NCBI RefSeq assembly: GCF_008151785.1
Contig: NZ_CP036523.1
Span: 62,001-126,000 of the forward strand
DNA length: 64,000 nucleotides
Direction of reading: 5' to 3'
Source: Peptacetobacter hiranonis
GTDB lineage: Bacteria > Bacillota > Clostridia > Peptostreptococcales > Peptostreptococcaceae
Shown: positions 32,045-46,296 of the stretch, piece after piece
Layout of the letters: every line of letters begins with the position of its first letter
How positions within the stretch are numbered: the stretch's first letter is position 1
Translations under genes and position numbers: made by a program
The notes under the pieces: model-generated
What the model saw: the letters and a program-made list of their open reading frames with translations, nothing else
What the model was told of the DNA's origin: nothing
Databases searched by the model: none

Positions 32045-32118
32045 TGGAGCGGGTGAAGGGGATCGAACCCTCACAGCTGGCTTGGAAGGCCAGAACTCTA
32101 CCATTGAGCTACACCCGC
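32045..32118 (-). tRNA. tRNA-Gly(TCC), module 1
   Basis: Anticodon TCC, discriminator T, CCA encoded. Confidence 0.96.
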
Positions 32119-32127
32119 ATATTTAGT

Positions 32128-32202
32128 TGGTGACCCGTAGGAGAATCGAACTCCTGTTACCACCGTGAAAGGGTGGTGTCTTAACCGCTTGACCAACGGG
32201 CC
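32128..32202 (-). tRNA. tRNA-Glu(TTC), module 1
   Basis: Anticodon TTC, CCA encoded. Confidence 0.96.
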
Positions 32203-32213
32203 ATATTTTATTT

Positions 32214-32289
<76 letters not shown>

Positions 32290-32301
32290 ATATTATATGA
32301 G

Positions 32302-32388
32302 TGCCGAAGACCGGAATCGAACCGGTACGGGAGGATAAGTCCCGCAGGATTTTAAGTCCTGTGCGTCTGCCAGTTCCGCCACTTCGGC
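32302..32388 (-). tRNA. tRNA-Leu(TAA), module 1
   Basis: Class II tRNA, anticodon TAA, CCA not encoded. First gene of module 1 in the direction of transcription. Confidence 0.95.
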
Positions 32389-32404
32389 TTAAATCATATT
32401 TAGT

Positions 32405-32478
32405 TGGAGGCGACATCCAGATTCGAACTGGAGATCAAGGAGTTGCAGTCCATTGCCTTACCGCTTGGCTATGTCGCC
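32405..32478 (-). tRNA. tRNA-Cys(GCA), module 2
   Basis: Anticodon GCA, CCA encoded. Last gene of module 2 in the direction of transcription. Confidence 0.95.
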
Positions 32479-32484
32479 GAAAAG

Positions 32485-32557
32485 TGATCTATCCGCGATT
32501 CGAACGCGGGACACCTTGATTAAAAGTCAAGTGCTCTACCGACTGAGCTAATAGACC
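32485..32557 (-). tRNA. tRNA-Lys(TTT), module 2
   Basis: Anticodon TTT, CCA not encoded, as in its copy at 30580. Confidence 0.95.
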
Positions 32558-32568
32558 ATATTATTTTT

Positions 32569-32646
<78 letters not shown>

Positions 32647-32651
32647 ACAAA

Positions 32652-32728
32652 TGGTCGAGGTGAAGGGACTCGAACCCCCGGCCCCATGGTCCCAAACCAC
32701 GTGCGCTACCAAACTGCGCTACACCTCG
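32652..32728 (-). tRNA. tRNA-Pro(TGG)
   Basis: Anticodon TGG, discriminator A, CCA encoded. Only in module 2. It would read the CCA specifier proposed for the proS T-box. Confidence 0.95.
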
Positions 32729-32741
32729 AAAAATATTTACT

Positions 32742-32818
32742 TGGTGGACCATCAGGGACTCGAACCCCAGACCTACCGGTTATGAGCCGGGCGCTCTAAC
32801 CAACTGAGCTAATGGTCC
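32742..32818 (-). tRNA. tRNA with CAT anticodon, probably Ile2, module 2
   Basis: Same sequence as the gene at 30747; CCA encoded. Confidence 0.85.
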
Positions 32819-32827
32819 TCATTATCT

Positions 32828-32904
32828 TGGTAGCGGTAACAGGAGTCGAACCTGTGACCTTTCGGGTATGAACCGAACGCTCTAGCCAACTAAGCTATAC
32901 CGCC
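32828..32904 (-). tRNA. tRNA-Met(CAT), elongator, module 2
   Basis: Same sequence as the gene at 30833; CCA encoded. Confidence 0.92.
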
Positions 32905-32912
32905 ACACTATA

Positions 32913-32988
32913 TGGTGCCCAGAGGCGGAATCGAACCACCGACACGGGGATTTTCAGTCCCCTGCTCTACCGACTGAGCTATCTGGGC
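32913..32988 (-). tRNA. tRNA-Phe(GAA), module 2
   Basis: Anticodon GAA, CCA encoded. Confidence 0.96.
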
Positions 32989-32991
32989 ATT

Positions 32992-33080
<89 letters not shown>

Positions 33081-33093
33081 ATATTTATAAAAG

Positions 33094-33166
33094 TGATTCA
33101 TCTGGGACTCGAACCCAGGACTCCCTGATTAAGAGTCAGGTGCTCTACCAACTGAGCTAATGAACC
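33094..33166 (-). tRNA. tRNA-Lys(CTT)
   Basis: Anticodon CTT, CCA not encoded. It takes the place of Lys(TTT) in module 1. Confidence 0.95.
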
Positions 33167-33206
33167 AGATTAATCATCATTTTTTAATTTATTTATAACA
33201 TTATAT

Positions 33207-33282
33207 TGGCTGGGGATGCAGGACTCGAACCTACGAATGTAGCAGTCAAAGTGCTATGCCTTACCGACTTGGCGAATCCCCA
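33207..33282 (-). tRNA. tRNA-Gln(TTG)
   Basis: Anticodon TTG, discriminator G, CCA encoded. It takes the place of Gln(CTG) in module 1. Confidence 0.95.
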
Positions 33283-33285
33283 ACA

Positions 33286-33362
<77 letters not shown>

Positions 33363-33378
33363 ACATCAACAATGCTTT

Positions 33379-33453
33379 TGGAGCGGGAAACGAGATTCGA
33401 ACTCGCGACTTCGACCTTGGCAAGGTCGCGCTCTACCGCTGAACTATTCCCGC
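33379..33453 (-). tRNA. tRNA-Gly(GCC)
   Basis: Anticodon GCC, discriminator T, CCA encoded. Only in module 2. Confidence 0.96.
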
Positions 33454-33487
33454 ACATTATATTATATTTTTTGATATACACTTTACA

Positions 33488-33571
33488 TGGTGCGGATGAA
33501 GGGAGTCGAACCCCCACGCCGTAGGCGCTAGATCCTAAGTCTAGTGCGTCTGCCAATTCCGCCACATCCGC
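33488..33571 (-). tRNA. tRNA-Leu(TAG), module 2
   Basis: Anticodon TAG, CCA encoded. Confidence 0.96.
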
Positions 33572-33589
33572 GCATATTTTATTTCATTT

Positions 33590-33674
33590 TGGTGGAGGAT
33601 GGTGGATTCGAACCACCGAAAGCGATGCTAACAGATTTACAGTCTGCCCCCTTTGGCCACTCGGGAAATCCTCC
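33590..33674 (-). tRNA. tRNA-Tyr(GTA), module 2
   Basis: Anticodon GTA, CCA encoded. Confidence 0.96.
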
Positions 33675-33679
33675 ATATT

Positions 33680-33755
33680 TGGAGCTGGTGATAGGACTCG
33701 AACCTACAACCTGCTGATTACAAGTCAGCTGCTCTACCAATTGAGCCACACCAGC
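33680..33755 (-). tRNA. tRNA-Thr(TGT), module 2
   Basis: Anticodon TGT, CCA encoded. Confidence 0.96.
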
Positions 33756-33759
33756 ATAT

Positions 33760-33835
33760 TGGCGGGAATAACAGGACTCGAACCTGTGACCCAATGATTA
33801 ACAGTCATTTGCTCTACCAACTGAGCCATATTCCC
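33760..33835 (-). tRNA. tRNA-Asn(GTT), module 2
   Basis: Anticodon GTT, CCA encoded. Confidence 0.95.
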
Positions 33836-33864
33836 ACATTTTTAGTATTTATTTTTTTATAAAG

Positions 33865-33941
33865 TGGCGACTCGGATGGGGTTCGAACCCACGACCTCCA
33901 GCGTGACAGGCTGGCATTCTAACCAACTGAACTACCGAGCC
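33865..33941 (-). tRNA. tRNA-Asp(GTC), module 2
   Basis: Anticodon GTC, CCA encoded; one base differs from the copy at 31880 in the T arm. Confidence 0.96.
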
Positions 33942-33949
33942 ACTTTATT

Positions 33950-34025
33950 TGGTGGGGTTAACAGGGCTCGAACCTGTGACCCCCTGCTTGTAAGGCAGAT
34001 GCTCTCCCAGCTGAGCTATAACCCC
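33950..34025 (-). tRNA. tRNA-Val(TAC), module 2
   Basis: Anticodon TAC, CCA encoded. Confidence 0.96.
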
Positions 34026-34029
34026 ATTT

Positions 34030-34103
34030 TGGAGCGGGTGAAGGGGATCGAACCCTCACAGCTGGCTTGGAAGGCCAGAACTCTACCATTGAGCTACACC
34101 CGC
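34030..34103 (-). tRNA. tRNA-Gly(TCC), module 2
   Basis: Anticodon TCC, CCA encoded. Confidence 0.96.
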
Positions 34104-34112
34104 ATATTTAGT

Positions 34113-34187
34113 TGGTGACCCGTAGGAGAATCGAACTCCTGTTACCACCGTGAAAGGGTGGTGTCTTAACCGCTTGACCAACGGGCC
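34113..34187 (-). tRNA. tRNA-Glu(TTC), module 2
   Basis: Anticodon TTC, CCA encoded. Confidence 0.96.
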
Positions 34188-34198
34188 ATATTTTATTT

Positions 34199-34274
<76 letters not shown>

Positions 34275-34286
34275 ATATTATTTGAG

Positions 34287-34373
34287 TGCCGAAGACCGGA
34301 ATCGAACCGGTACGGGAGGATAAGTCCCGCAGGATTTTAAGTCCTGTGCGTCTGCCAGTTCCGCCACTTCGGC
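34287..34373 (-). tRNA. tRNA-Leu(TAA), module 2
   Basis: Anticodon TAA, CCA not encoded. First gene after the array promoter. Confidence 0.95.
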
Positions 34374-34409
34374 TTATTTAGTCCTCTTTTCTTGTTAAGG
34401 ACAAGTATT

Positions 34410-34438
34410 ATATTAACATATCCAATTGAATGTGTCAA
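34410..34438 (-). promoter_or_regulatory. Promoter of the tRNA array
   Basis: TTGACA (34438-34433), 17-bp spacer and TAATAT (34415-34410), followed by AATACTTGTCC as at the rRNA promoters. It lies between the end of 23S copy 2 and the first tRNA, so the array need not depend on rRNA readthrough. Confidence 0.87.
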
Positions 34439-34505
34439 TATATTTTTTAAAAGTATTGTACTTTCAAAACTACATACATATTAATCAAATTACCAAATAT
34501 TTTCT

Positions 34506-37406
<2,901 letters not shown>

Positions 37407-37554
37407 AGTTACATTTGACATTTTTTAGTAAGGTTGTCGTCCTTATTTATCACATTAAGGAAATAAATGATGTCATATCATAATATATATGTAGTTTTCA
37501 AAGTACAGTTTTGAAGGAATGAACCTTCAAAACCGAACAGCAGATAATTCTCCC

Positions 37555-39054
<1,500 letters not shown>

Positions 39055-39227
39055 AATAAAATTAGTTTGTTATATCCGCTCAGATGTTATCTCAAAATAT
39101 CTGGCATGGTTTGTATGGCGTTCGAACTATTTGTTCGAACTAAATATATCTGCTGTTCAGTTTTCAAAGTTCATTCAAAACCTTCGTTTTGTTTTTTATT
39201 TTCTTGCCCTCTCTCAAGGACAAGTAT
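39055..39227 (-). other. rRNA leader (operon 2)
   Basis: Contains the conserved processing strand for 16S and the GTTCGAA hairpin shared with operons 1 and 3. Confidence 0.7.
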
Positions 39228-39228
39228 T

Positions 39229-39257
39229 ATAATATCAGCTTTCACATTTTACGTCAA
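39229..39257 (-). promoter_or_regulatory. Promoter of rRNA operon 2
   Basis: TTGACG (39257-39252), 17-bp spacer and TATTAT (39234-39229), followed by AATACTTGTCC and preceded by AAAAAAGTG. Confidence 0.88.
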
Positions 39258-39488
39258 CACTTTTTTAAAACTTTTTTTATCTTTTTTAAAATTATTTATT
39301 TTCTACTTAAAAACTTTCATTTTTCCAATATGATATTTCGTTCATATTACTTGTAATTTTTCAATTATTGTATTAGATTTAATATTGAATTAATGAATAA
39401 AAATATTTTTAGACAAATAAAATGTCTATTTGTTAATCAGCAAATACTTTTATAAAATTAATCTATTTGTTGAAATTAGGAGGATTTT

Positions 39489-40733
39489 ATGAAAAAAGTA
39501 CTTATTATGTCAGCTTCTACAGGTGGTGGACATAACCGCGCTGCTAAAGCAATTCAAGAAGAACTTGAATTAAAAAATATAAATGGTGAACCAATTGAAT
39601 GTAAAATAATAGATAGTTTAAAGTTAATAAACAGCTTTACTGATAAGTTAATTTCTAGAGGCTACGAAAAATCTGCAATGTATACTCCAGAAGCATATGG
39701 AAGCATATACAGACTTTCAGATACAGAGCTAGTTTCAAAAAACGAATACAAGGATAACCCTCTAACATCTTTATTAGCTAGAAAACTAAAAACTTTAATA
39801 AAAACTGAAGAACCTAACCTAATTATAGGGACACATCCATTTCCTATGATTGCATTGTGTAAGCTAAAAAAAATATCGAACGATAAAAAACTAACAGAAA
39901 ACTCCTCTAATGAAATAGAAGAACTTTCTAGCTACTTCCATTGGTCTGAAGATCCTGTAGAAATACCACCATTAATTTCTATACTTACAGATTACACAGT
40001 TCACTCAACACATATACAAAACGAAATAAACTACTATATAGTAGGGCATGAATATGTAAAAGAACTTTTGGTATCTGAAGGGGAAGAACCAGAAAAAATA
40101 AAACCATATGGAATACCAGTAGAAAAATCTTTCTTACTTCATAGAGATAAAGAAACTATCTTAAATGAATTAAACCTAAATCCTGAAAAGAAGACAATAG
40201 TCTTAATGGGTGGTAGCTTTGGAGCAGGAAACATAAAAGAAACACTAGACGAACTTTTAGAAATAAACAGAGATTTCCAAATTTTAGTGATAACTGGAAG
40301 AAACAAAGCCTTAAAAGAAAAAATTGATAGAAGATTAGCCACAACAGAACACAACAAAAACGTACAAGTTCTTGGATTCACAGATAAAATGAACGACATA
40401 TTATATGCTGCAGACTTAATAGTCACAAAACCTGGTGGACTAACAACTACAGAAACATTACTTAAAGGAATTCCTATGATAGTACCTTATTACATACCTG
40501 GACAAGAGGAAGAAAACCTAGACTTCCTTTCAAACTGTGGCGCTGTAATAAGAGTAACAAAAAAATACACACTTCCAGTACTAGTAAAAGTATTACTAGA
40601 CTATCCTGAAAGAGTTGAGCTTCTAAAGAAAAACATCGAATCTATCAAAAAAGTAAACTCAGCTCAAAACATAGCCAACCTATCTCAGGAAATAATGGAG
40701 AACGAAGAAGCAATAAAAGAACAGAATAACTAA
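39489..40733 (+). CDS. Diacylglycerol glucosyltransferase-like glycosyltransferase (UgtP/MGDG synthase family)
   Basis: A 414-residue GT28-type enzyme. The N-terminal MSASTGGGHNRAAKAI (residues 8-23) is the MGDG-synthase signature. The C-terminal half has MGGSFGAGNIKETL and the nucleotide-sugar site KPGGLTTTETLLKGIPMIVP with PGQEEEN after it. Relatives add glucose or galactose to diacylglycerol at the membrane, making glycolipids and lipoteichoic acid anchors. AGGAGG lies seven bases before the ATG. It is transcribed on the plus strand, divergent from rRNA operon 2, and ends at a clear terminator. The exact sugar cannot be read from the sequence. Confidence 0.9.
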   Translation: MKKVLIMSASTGGGHNRAAKAIQEELELKNINGEPIECKIIDSLKLINSFTDKLISRGYEKSAMYTPEAYGSIYRLSDTELVSKNEYKDNPLTSLLARKLKTLIKTEEPNLIIGTHPFPMIALCKLKKISNDKKLTENSSNEIEELSSYFHWSEDPVEIPPLISILTDYTVHSTHIQNEINYYIVGHEYVKELLVSEGEEPEKIKPYGIPVEKSFLLHRDKETILNELNLNPEKKTIVLMGGSFGAGNIKETLDELLEINRDFQILVITGRNKALKEKIDRRLATTEHNKNVQVLGFTDKMNDILYAADLIVTKPGGLTTTETLLKGIPMIVPYYIPGQEEENLDFLSNCGAVIRVTKKYTLPVLVKVLLDYPERVELLKKNIESIKKVNSAQNIANLSQEIMENEEAIKEQNN

Positions 40734-40735
40734 AA

Positions 40736-40775
40736 AAAGGGACTGAAATCTTAATAGATAACAGTCCCTTTCTTA
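40736..40775 (+). terminator. Terminator of the glycosyltransferase gene
   Basis: Stem AAAGGGACTG/CAGTCCCTTT followed by CTTAAT, between convergent genes, with an A tract on the other side; it may work in both directions. Confidence 0.7.
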
Positions 40776-40801
40776 ATATCTAACACTATTCAAGTTTAAA
40801 A

Positions 40802-40996
40802 CTATTTATTTTCAGGTTCATAATAATCCTCTTCATAATCATACTGATAATTCTTAGCATTATTTCTAAAAGAACCCTCAACATTCTTATACTTCTTCTT
40901 AGAAGATGCCTTCTGCTTTGGTTTATTAACTCTCTTCTTAGTAATAATATCCATAGCTAAACCTTCATCAAAATCGTATTCTTTTCCGATATTCAT
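40802..40996 (-). CDS. Small basic/acidic protein coupled to recR, function unknown
   Basis: A 64-residue protein, [23 protein letters not shown] followed by a Lys-rich middle and a Tyr/Glu-rich tail (YDYEEDYYEPENK). Its ATG overlaps the recR stop in TAATG, so translation is coupled. It looks largely disordered after residue 22. I do not recognise the family. The recR position and the coupling argue that it is real. Confidence 0.65.
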   Translation of the reverse strand: MNIGKEYDFDEGLAMDIITKKRVNKPKQKASSKKKYKNVEGSFRNNAKNYQYDYEEDYYEPENK

Positions 40997-41598
40997 TATA
41001 TCTCTCTTCTTCCTTCAAGTGCCTTTGAAATTGTGACCTCATCAGCATACTCTAAATCCCCACCTACTGGTAGCCCATGTGCAATTCTAGTAACCTTAAT
41101 CCCCATCGGCTTAACAAGTCTAGCAATATACATAGCTGTAGCTTCACCCTCAACAGTTGGATTTGTAGCCATAATAATCTCCTTAACATCCTGATTAGAA
41201 AGTCTAACCAAAAGTTCCTTAATCTTAATCATATCTGGCCCTACTCCATCCATAGGCGAAATAACCCCGTGAAGAACATGATAAAGACCATTATAATCCT
41301 TAGTTCTCTCCATAGCTGCTACATCTCTTGGATCCTCAACAACACAAATAACACTTTTATCTCTATTTTTATTTGAACACATACTGCATGGATCTGTATC
41401 TGTTATATTACAACAAATCGAGCAGTATCTAATCTCTCTCTTTGCATCGACAATAGCCTTTGCCAATGCTTCAACATCATTATTATTCATATTAACAACA
41501 TGAAAAGCTAATCTCTGAGCTGTCTTTCTTCCAACTCCAGGTAATTTTGAAAATTCCTCTATTAATCTAGTAATCGGTTCTGTATATACCTGCATCAT
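40996..41598 (-). CDS. recR: Recombination mediator RecR
   Basis: A 200-residue RecFOR-pathway protein. It has an N-terminal helix-hairpin-helix ([14 protein letters not shown] near 19-32), a four-cysteine zinc finger (C57, C60, C69 and C72 region, CSICC and CSMC) and a C-terminal Toprim domain with [21 protein letters not shown] precedes the start; two ATG codons in a row are possible. It lies 5 bp after ybaB, its usual partner. Confidence 0.97.
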   Translation of the reverse strand: MMQVYTEPITRLIEEFSKLPGVGRKTAQRLAFHVVNMNNNDVEALAKAIVDAKREIRYCSICCNITDTDPCSMCSNKNRDKSVICVVEDPRDVAAMERTKDYNGLYHVLHGVISPMDGVGPDMIKIKELLVRLSNQDVKEIIMATNPTVEGEATAMYIARLVKPMGIKVTRIAHGLPVGGDLEYADEVTISKALEGRREI

Positions 41599-41603
41599 AT
41601 CAC

Positions 41604-41957
41604 CTAGAATAATCCTGGTATATTCATTCCACCTGTAAGTTTGTTCATCTGATTAGCCTGAAGATTATCTATATTTCTAAGAGCCTCATTAACAGCACTT
41701 AAAACTAAATCCTCTAACATTTCAACATCATCTGGATCTACAACTTCTTCTTTTATACTTATAGAAACTAGTTCTTTCTTACCGTTTACCTTAACAGTAA
41801 CAGCTCCTCCACCAACTGATGCTTCCACTTCTTTTTCTTCTAACTCTTTCTGAGCTTTTGCCATATCTTCCTGCATTTTCTGAGCCTGTTTTAACATTTT
41901 ATTCATGTTCATTCCGCCCATACCAGGCATTCCACCTGGGAATCCTTTTTTAGCCAT
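41604..41957 (-). CDS. Nucleoid-associated protein, YbaB/EbfC family
   Basis: A 117-residue DNA-binding protein with a Gly/Met-rich N-terminus ([14 protein letters not shown]) typical of Firmicute YbaB, a helical [13 protein letters not shown] segment and the beta core [18 protein letters not shown]. It lies between dnaX and recR, as in most bacteria. AGGAGG precedes the ATG. Confidence 0.96.
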   Translation of the reverse strand: MAKKGFPGGMPGMGGMNMNKMLKQAQKMQEDMAKAQKELEEKEVEASVGGGAVTVKVNGKKELVSISIKEEVVDPDDVEMLEDLVLSAVNEALRNIDNLQANQMNKLTGGMNIPGLF

Positions 41958-42091
41958 TCCAAATTCCTCCTCTAATTAAAAATTATTTATTCTATTTATT
42001 ATATTCTTTGTAAGCTGATTATATCAGCAGTACTAATTCAGTCATAATTTATTTTATTACTTATTCATATTTTAAGCAATAATAATAAATT

Positions 42092-43774
42092 TTATTCTTC
42101 GTCCATACTATCTCTTACCTCAATAAGCTCTGGATCTACAACCTGTTTTAGTAGCTCCTCTCCCTTATCCTCTTCTTTTTCAATATCCATATTTATCATA
42201 TCAGCTTCAGATTCCAAAATAACCTTAACTGAAAAATTCTTATGAACAATATCCTTAACAACACTTTCTATGTACTCTGAATTTCCATGGTCACTCAAAC
42301 TCTTCTTAGCAAAAGCAAATTTTTCGCCAAAAATTATATACAGCACACCATTGTGTTCTTTAAGACTTTTCTTTTCAAGAAGCATCGCTCTAACAGGCAT
42401 CTTTCTATCCTGTTTCATCTTATCAAGAATCTTATCCCAAAGCCGCTCTATCTTTTTAAGGTCCTCGCTCTTCATCTCTTCGTATTTCTTTGATTTCTTA
42501 GAGCTAGACTTATCTTTAGTTGCTTTAGTCTTTTTAGATTTAGATATTTCTTCTACATCTTCTTCAGAATCCATATCTGCTTCATCTAAAAATTCAGTCT
42601 TTCTTGCAGAAACTGTTATATTGCCACTCTCTATAACCTTTTCTAAATATTTTACCCTCTCTTCAAGAGCTTCCTTATTTGTATCATAAGTAGGCTTAAT
42701 AGTCTTGATAATACCTACTTCAAAAATTGTTCTCTTATCAGTAGCGTATTTTAAATTATTTTGAATCTCAGATAAAATATTTATAATTCTTATAACATTA
42801 TCAATATCTGTATTTTCTATGCTTTTTTTCATTCTATCAAACTCATCATCTGAAACAGATATAATTTCTTTAGCACTATCTCCAGCTGCTAAACATATCA
42901 TAAGATTTCTCATATGCTCAAGTAGCTCAGACGATAAAATCTCTATATCCTTGCCACTAGAAATAAAAGAATCTATCTTTTTAAGTGCAGCTGCTACATT
43001 GTGAGTTATAATATCATCTGCCAAACCAAATATCTCATCTATATTTACTATACCTAGAATTTCAACAACATCTTCGTATCTTAAATACTTATCACCAAAC
43101 AGAATACATCTATCCAAAATACTAAGCGCATCCCTAAGTGCTCCTTGAGAGTTTCTAGCTATAACAGAAAGTGCGTCTTCCTCGACTTCTACTCCCTCTT
43201 TAGAGCATATGTATCTCATTCTTTCTTTCATCTCTTCTACAGTAATTCTCTTAAAATCAAATCTCTGACATCTAGAAAGAACTGTAGGAATCATCTTATT
43301 TGGTTCTGTAGTTGCAAATATAAACACTACATACTCTGGTGGCTCTTCAATTGTCTTTAAAAGCGCATTACTCGCACCTTTTGAAAGCATATGAGCCTCA
43401 TCTATAATATATACCTTGTATTTAGAATTTGCTGGAGTATATTTTACACTCTCCCTAATCTCTCTAACATCATCGACACTATTATTTGACGCTGCATCTA
43501 TCTCAAAAATATCTACAGTACTATCATTTAATATCGACTTACAAGATTCACACTCGTTACATGGCTCCCCGTCTTTAGGATTTAAACAGTTTACAGCCCT
43601 AGCAAAAATCTTTGCAGCCGTAGTTTTACCTGTACCTCTTGTCCCACTGAACATATACGCATGTGCGATATTTCCTGACATAATTTCATTTTTCAAAGTT
43701 CTTATAATATGTTCCTGTCCTACAACATCAGAAAACTTTTGAGGTCTATATTCTCTGTACAATGCCTTGTGCAT
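42092..43774 (-). CDS. dnaX: DNA polymerase III subunit gamma/tau
   Basis: Clamp-loader ATPase of 560 residues. Walker A is GTRGTGKTT at residues 44-52. The zinc-binding cysteines are C63, C72, C75 and C78. The sensor and arginine-finger segments follow (DEAHMLSKGASNALLKTIEEPP, TVLSRCQRFDFKRI). The C-terminal tau part is charged (Lys/Glu-rich near 395-430) and ends acidic. The ATG at 43774 is preceded by AAAGGGGTG; the frame opens three codons earlier at a GTG inside that site. The SRP RNA gene lies upstream, as in B. subtilis. Confidence 0.96.
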   Translation of the reverse strand: MHKALYREYRPQKFSDVVGQEHIIRTLKNEIMSGNIAHAYMFSGTRGTGKTTAAKIFARAVNCLNPKDGEPCNECESCKSILNDSTVDIFEIDAASNNSVDDVREIRESVKYTPANSKYKVYIIDEAHMLSKGASNALLKTIEEPPEYVVFIFATTEPNKMIPTVLSRCQRFDFKRITVEEMKERMRYICSKEGVEVEEDALSVIARNSQGALRDALSILDRCILFGDKYLRYEDVVEILGIVNIDEIFGLADDIITHNVAAALKKIDSFISSGKDIEILSSELLEHMRNLMICLAAGDSAKEIISVSDDEFDRMKKSIENTDIDNVIRIINILSEIQNNLKYATDKRTIFEVGIIKTIKPTYDTNKEALEERVKYLEKVIESGNITVSARKTEFLDEADMDSEEDVEEISKSKKTKATKDKSSSKKSKKYEEMKSEDLKKIERLWDKILDKMKQDRKMPVRAMLLEKKSLKEHNGVLYIIFGEKFAFAKKSLSDHGNSEYIESVVKDIVHKNFSVKVILESEADMINMDIEKEEDKGEELLKQVVDPELIEVRDSMDEE

Positions 43775-43867
43775 ATACCACACCCCTTTATAATAAATTA
43801 TTGTTTAATCAAAATATCATTAATTCTTCTAAAGTAATCAATTCTTATTATTTATAATATAAGAATA

Positions 43868-43901
43868 AAAAAAATCCCTTCATTAATATAATAAGGGATT
43901 T
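43868..43901 (-). terminator. Terminator of the SRP RNA gene
   Basis: Stem AAATCCCTT/AAGGGATTT with a 12-base loop followed by TTTTTTT on the minus strand. Confidence 0.85.
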
Positions 43902-43919
43902 GTGCTATTAAAAAAATAA

Positions 43920-44187
43920 GCTGTACACCATCTATCGTCTTTTCCTCAAAGCCGTTGCCCTATTACTCAGCTCAGCCAAGGCATCCCTGAGTCACACAGA
44001 AGGGATTGCTTACCGCTGCTTCCTTCCAGATCTGACGGGATTCACAAGCTTCCATTGCTCAGGACCTGAGCGTCAACACCAAGTAAATAAAGACTGCACT
44101 TCAATTACAAATCCTCCAGATGGAGTTCAACCCTGCTATAGCGGATTGCAGGTTACAGGGTGCCGCTACCTCCCCATCTAGTACAGC
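43920..44187 (-). ncRNA. scr: Signal recognition particle RNA, large Bacillus-type
   Basis: About 268 nt whose ends pair (GCTGTAC with GTACAGC). The domain IV tip with GGAAGGAAGCAGC and the CAGGTCCTGAGCAAT stretch bind Ffh. An Alu domain near the 5' end (GGGGAGGTAGCGGCACCCTGTAACCTGCAATCCGC region) is present, as in the 6S-type scRNA of Bacillus and Clostridia. It lies upstream of dnaX on the same strand. Confidence 0.93.
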
Positions 44188-44190
44188 AAA

Positions 44191-44219
44191 ATTATAACCG
44201 TATTTAATTTTTTAACGAC
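44191..44219 (-). promoter_or_regulatory. Promoter of the SRP RNA gene
   Basis: TATAAT at 44196-44191, a few bases before the RNA start. The -35 (GTCGTT at 17 bp) is weak. Confidence 0.6.
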
Positions 44220-44363
44220 ACTTTTTATTAAAAATGTCATTGTGAATTACTATACTATGATATCACAAACAAATACTTTCATCAAGGAAAAATAAAAAAA
44301 GTTGTTCTTGTCACAATCTCAAATTTTTAATTTGCACAATATTAGTTATAATTTATATTCCTT

Positions 44364-44392
44364 TTGACAACGTTACTTTGCTCCTTCATATT
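44364..44392 (+). promoter_or_regulatory. Candidate promoter of the pantothenate operon
   Basis: TTGACA (44364-44369), 17-bp spacer and CATATT (44387-44392). The leader would be about 130 nt. The rest of the gap 44220-44526 is AT-rich, with no other structure that I recognise. Confidence 0.5.
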
Positions 44393-44526
44393 GTTATTGA
44401 ATAATTATGGTGCTAAAATATTATTTGGATAGTATCTATATTATAGAACTGTACCTATTTTTAAGCATTAAAAATATTTCTGAAAATCGGGATTAGGATC
44501 ACACTAGTTTTGGAGGTGATACCATT

Positions 44527-45417
44527 ATGTCCATAGGATTTATCGGACCAGGAAAAGTAGGTGTTTCACTTGCTAGGTATTTTAAAAATAAAAACATTGT
44601 TATCTCTGGTTTTTACGGTCGTAATCCAGAATCACTAAAAGAAGCTGCTAGTCTAACAGACTCAAAAGTTTTTTTAGACTTAGAAGATTTAATCGATAAA
44701 AGTAATATTATAATAATTACCACTCCCGACGACATAATTTCAGAAATAAGTAATCAAATCTCAAAATACAATCTGACTGGAAAATCAGTTTGCCATACAA
44801 GTGGCTCTATTCCATCAGATGTTCTTTCTAGTGCAGAAAATTCAGGTGCATCAATCTATTCTATACATCCAATGTTTGCATTTTCTAATAAATTCACAGA
44901 CTTAGAACAACTAAATAACGTGTATTTCTCTATAGAAGGTAAAAATATATCTAAAGACTCTGAAGTTATAAAACTCATGGATTCTTTAGGCAATAAATAC
45001 TTCACTAGAGGATCAGATTCATCTGCTAAGTACCATTTAGCAAGTGTAGTGGTTTCTAATCTAGCTTTATCGCTATTTAATATAGGAACTGGATATTTAA
45101 CAGAATTAGGACTTTCTGAAGATGAAGCCTTTGAGGCTCTCTATCCTCTTATTACAGGAAATATAAACAATATAAAAGAAAAAGGATATAGACTTTCCTT
45201 GACAGGACCTGTTGCTAGAGGTGATGTATCTCCTGTAGAAAAACATCTATCTGTATTAAAGGATAGTGATATCGAAATATATAAAAATCTTTCTATGAAT
45301 TTATTAAAACTTAAAGCTGAAAGAGAATTTTGTGAGAACAAAGACTCTCTTGAAAAGCTTGTACAATCATCGAAAAAATATAGCGAACTTTTAAAATTAC
45401 TCGGAGGAATAGAATAA
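44527..45417 (+). CDS. panG: DUF2520/Rossmann-like protein, probable ketopantoate reductase PanG
   Basis: A 296-residue protein. An NAD(P)-binding Rossmann domain starts [17 protein letters not shown] (residues 3-19), a [11 protein letters not shown] and IHPMFAF segment follows, and the helical DUF2520 domain is C-terminal. PanG was described as a ketopantoate reductase in Francisella, with homologues reported in organisms lacking PanE such as C. difficile (from memory). The panB ATG overlaps its stop and panC follows, so this gene supplies the missing reduction step between ketopantoate and pantoate. GGAGGTG precedes the ATG. The DUF2520 assignment is firm; the enzyme activity is inferred from family and context. 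Confidence 0.82.
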   Translation: MSIGFIGPGKVGVSLARYFKNKNIVISGFYGRNPESLKEAASLTDSKVFLDLEDLIDKSNIIIITTPDDIISEISNQISKYNLTGKSVCHTSGSIPSDVLSSAENSGASIYSIHPMFAFSNKFTDLEQLNNVYFSIEGKNISKDSEVIKLMDSLGNKYFTRGSDSSAKYHLASVVVSNLALSLFNIGTGYLTELGLSEDEAFEALYPLITGNINNIKEKGYRLSLTGPVARGDVSPVEKHLSVLKDSDIEIYKNLSMNLLKLKAEREFCENKDSLEKLVQSSKKYSELLKLLGGIE

Positions 45418-46244
45418 TGAAAAACACTGTATTATCATTCAAAGAAGCAAAAGAAGAAGGTAAAAAATTAAGTATGTTAACTGCATACGATTATTCAATG
45501 GCTAAAATAATAGATAGCTGTGGAATAAACGGAATATTAGTTGGTGACTCTCTTGGTATGGTTATCAAAGGAGATGAAGATACTCTTGGAGTTACTGTTG
45601 AAGACATAATATACCACACTAGAGCAGTTAAAAAAGGTGCTAAAAACGCATTAATAGTTGGAGATATGCCATTCCTTTCTTACCATGTATCTATAGAAGA
45701 TGCTGTAAGAAACGCAGGAAGAATAGTTAAAGAAGGTGGCGCACACGCAGTTAAACTTGAAGGTGGCGCAACAGTAGCTAAACAGGTTAAAGCAATAGTA
45801 GACGCTCAGATACCAGTTATGGGACATTTAGGACTTACTCCTCAGTCTGTAAACGCATTTGGTGGATTTAAAGTTCAGGGAAAAACTGAAGAAGCAGCTA
45901 GAAAATTAATAGAAGATGCTAAACTTCTTGAAGAAGCTGGAGCTTTCTCAATAGTACTTGAAGGTGTTCCTGCTGCAATAGCAAAATTAATAACTGAAGC
46001 TGTTTCAATACCTACTATAGGAATCGGTGCTGGTGTTGATTGTGACGGGCAGATACTTGTTTATCAGGATATGCTTGGAATGTTTGACGACTTTGTTCCA
46101 AAATTCGTTAAACAGTATGCAAATACTGGTAAAGTAATGAGAGATGCTATATGTGAATATATAGAAGAAGTTGAAAACTGCTCATTCCCAGAACAGAAAC
46201 ATACTTTTAAAATAGATGAAGAAGAACTTAAAAAACTTTATTAA
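45417..46244 (+). CDS. panB: 3-methyl-2-oxobutanoate hydroxymethyltransferase
   Basis: Transfers a hydroxymethyl group from methylene-tetrahydrofolate to ketoisovalerate, making ketopantoate. The 275 residues include the family block [13 protein letters not shown], the metal-site [42 protein letters not shown], and [21 protein letters not shown]. Its start overlaps the panG stop (AATGA). Decameric cytosolic enzyme of pantothenate synthesis. Confidence 0.97.
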   Translation: MKNTVLSFKEAKEEGKKLSMLTAYDYSMAKIIDSCGINGILVGDSLGMVIKGDEDTLGVTVEDIIYHTRAVKKGAKNALIVGDMPFLSYHVSIEDAVRNAGRIVKEGGAHAVKLEGGATVAKQVKAIVDAQIPVMGHLGLTPQSVNAFGGFKVQGKTEEAARKLIEDAKLLEEAGAFSIVLEGVPAAIAKLITEAVSIPTIGIGAGVDCDGQILVYQDMLGMFDDFVPKFVKQYANTGKVMRDAICEYIEEVENCSFPEQKHTFKIDEEELKKLY

Positions 46245-46296
46245 TCAGATAAAAAATAAAATTACAACTTTATAAAAATTAGATTGGAGAATTAAG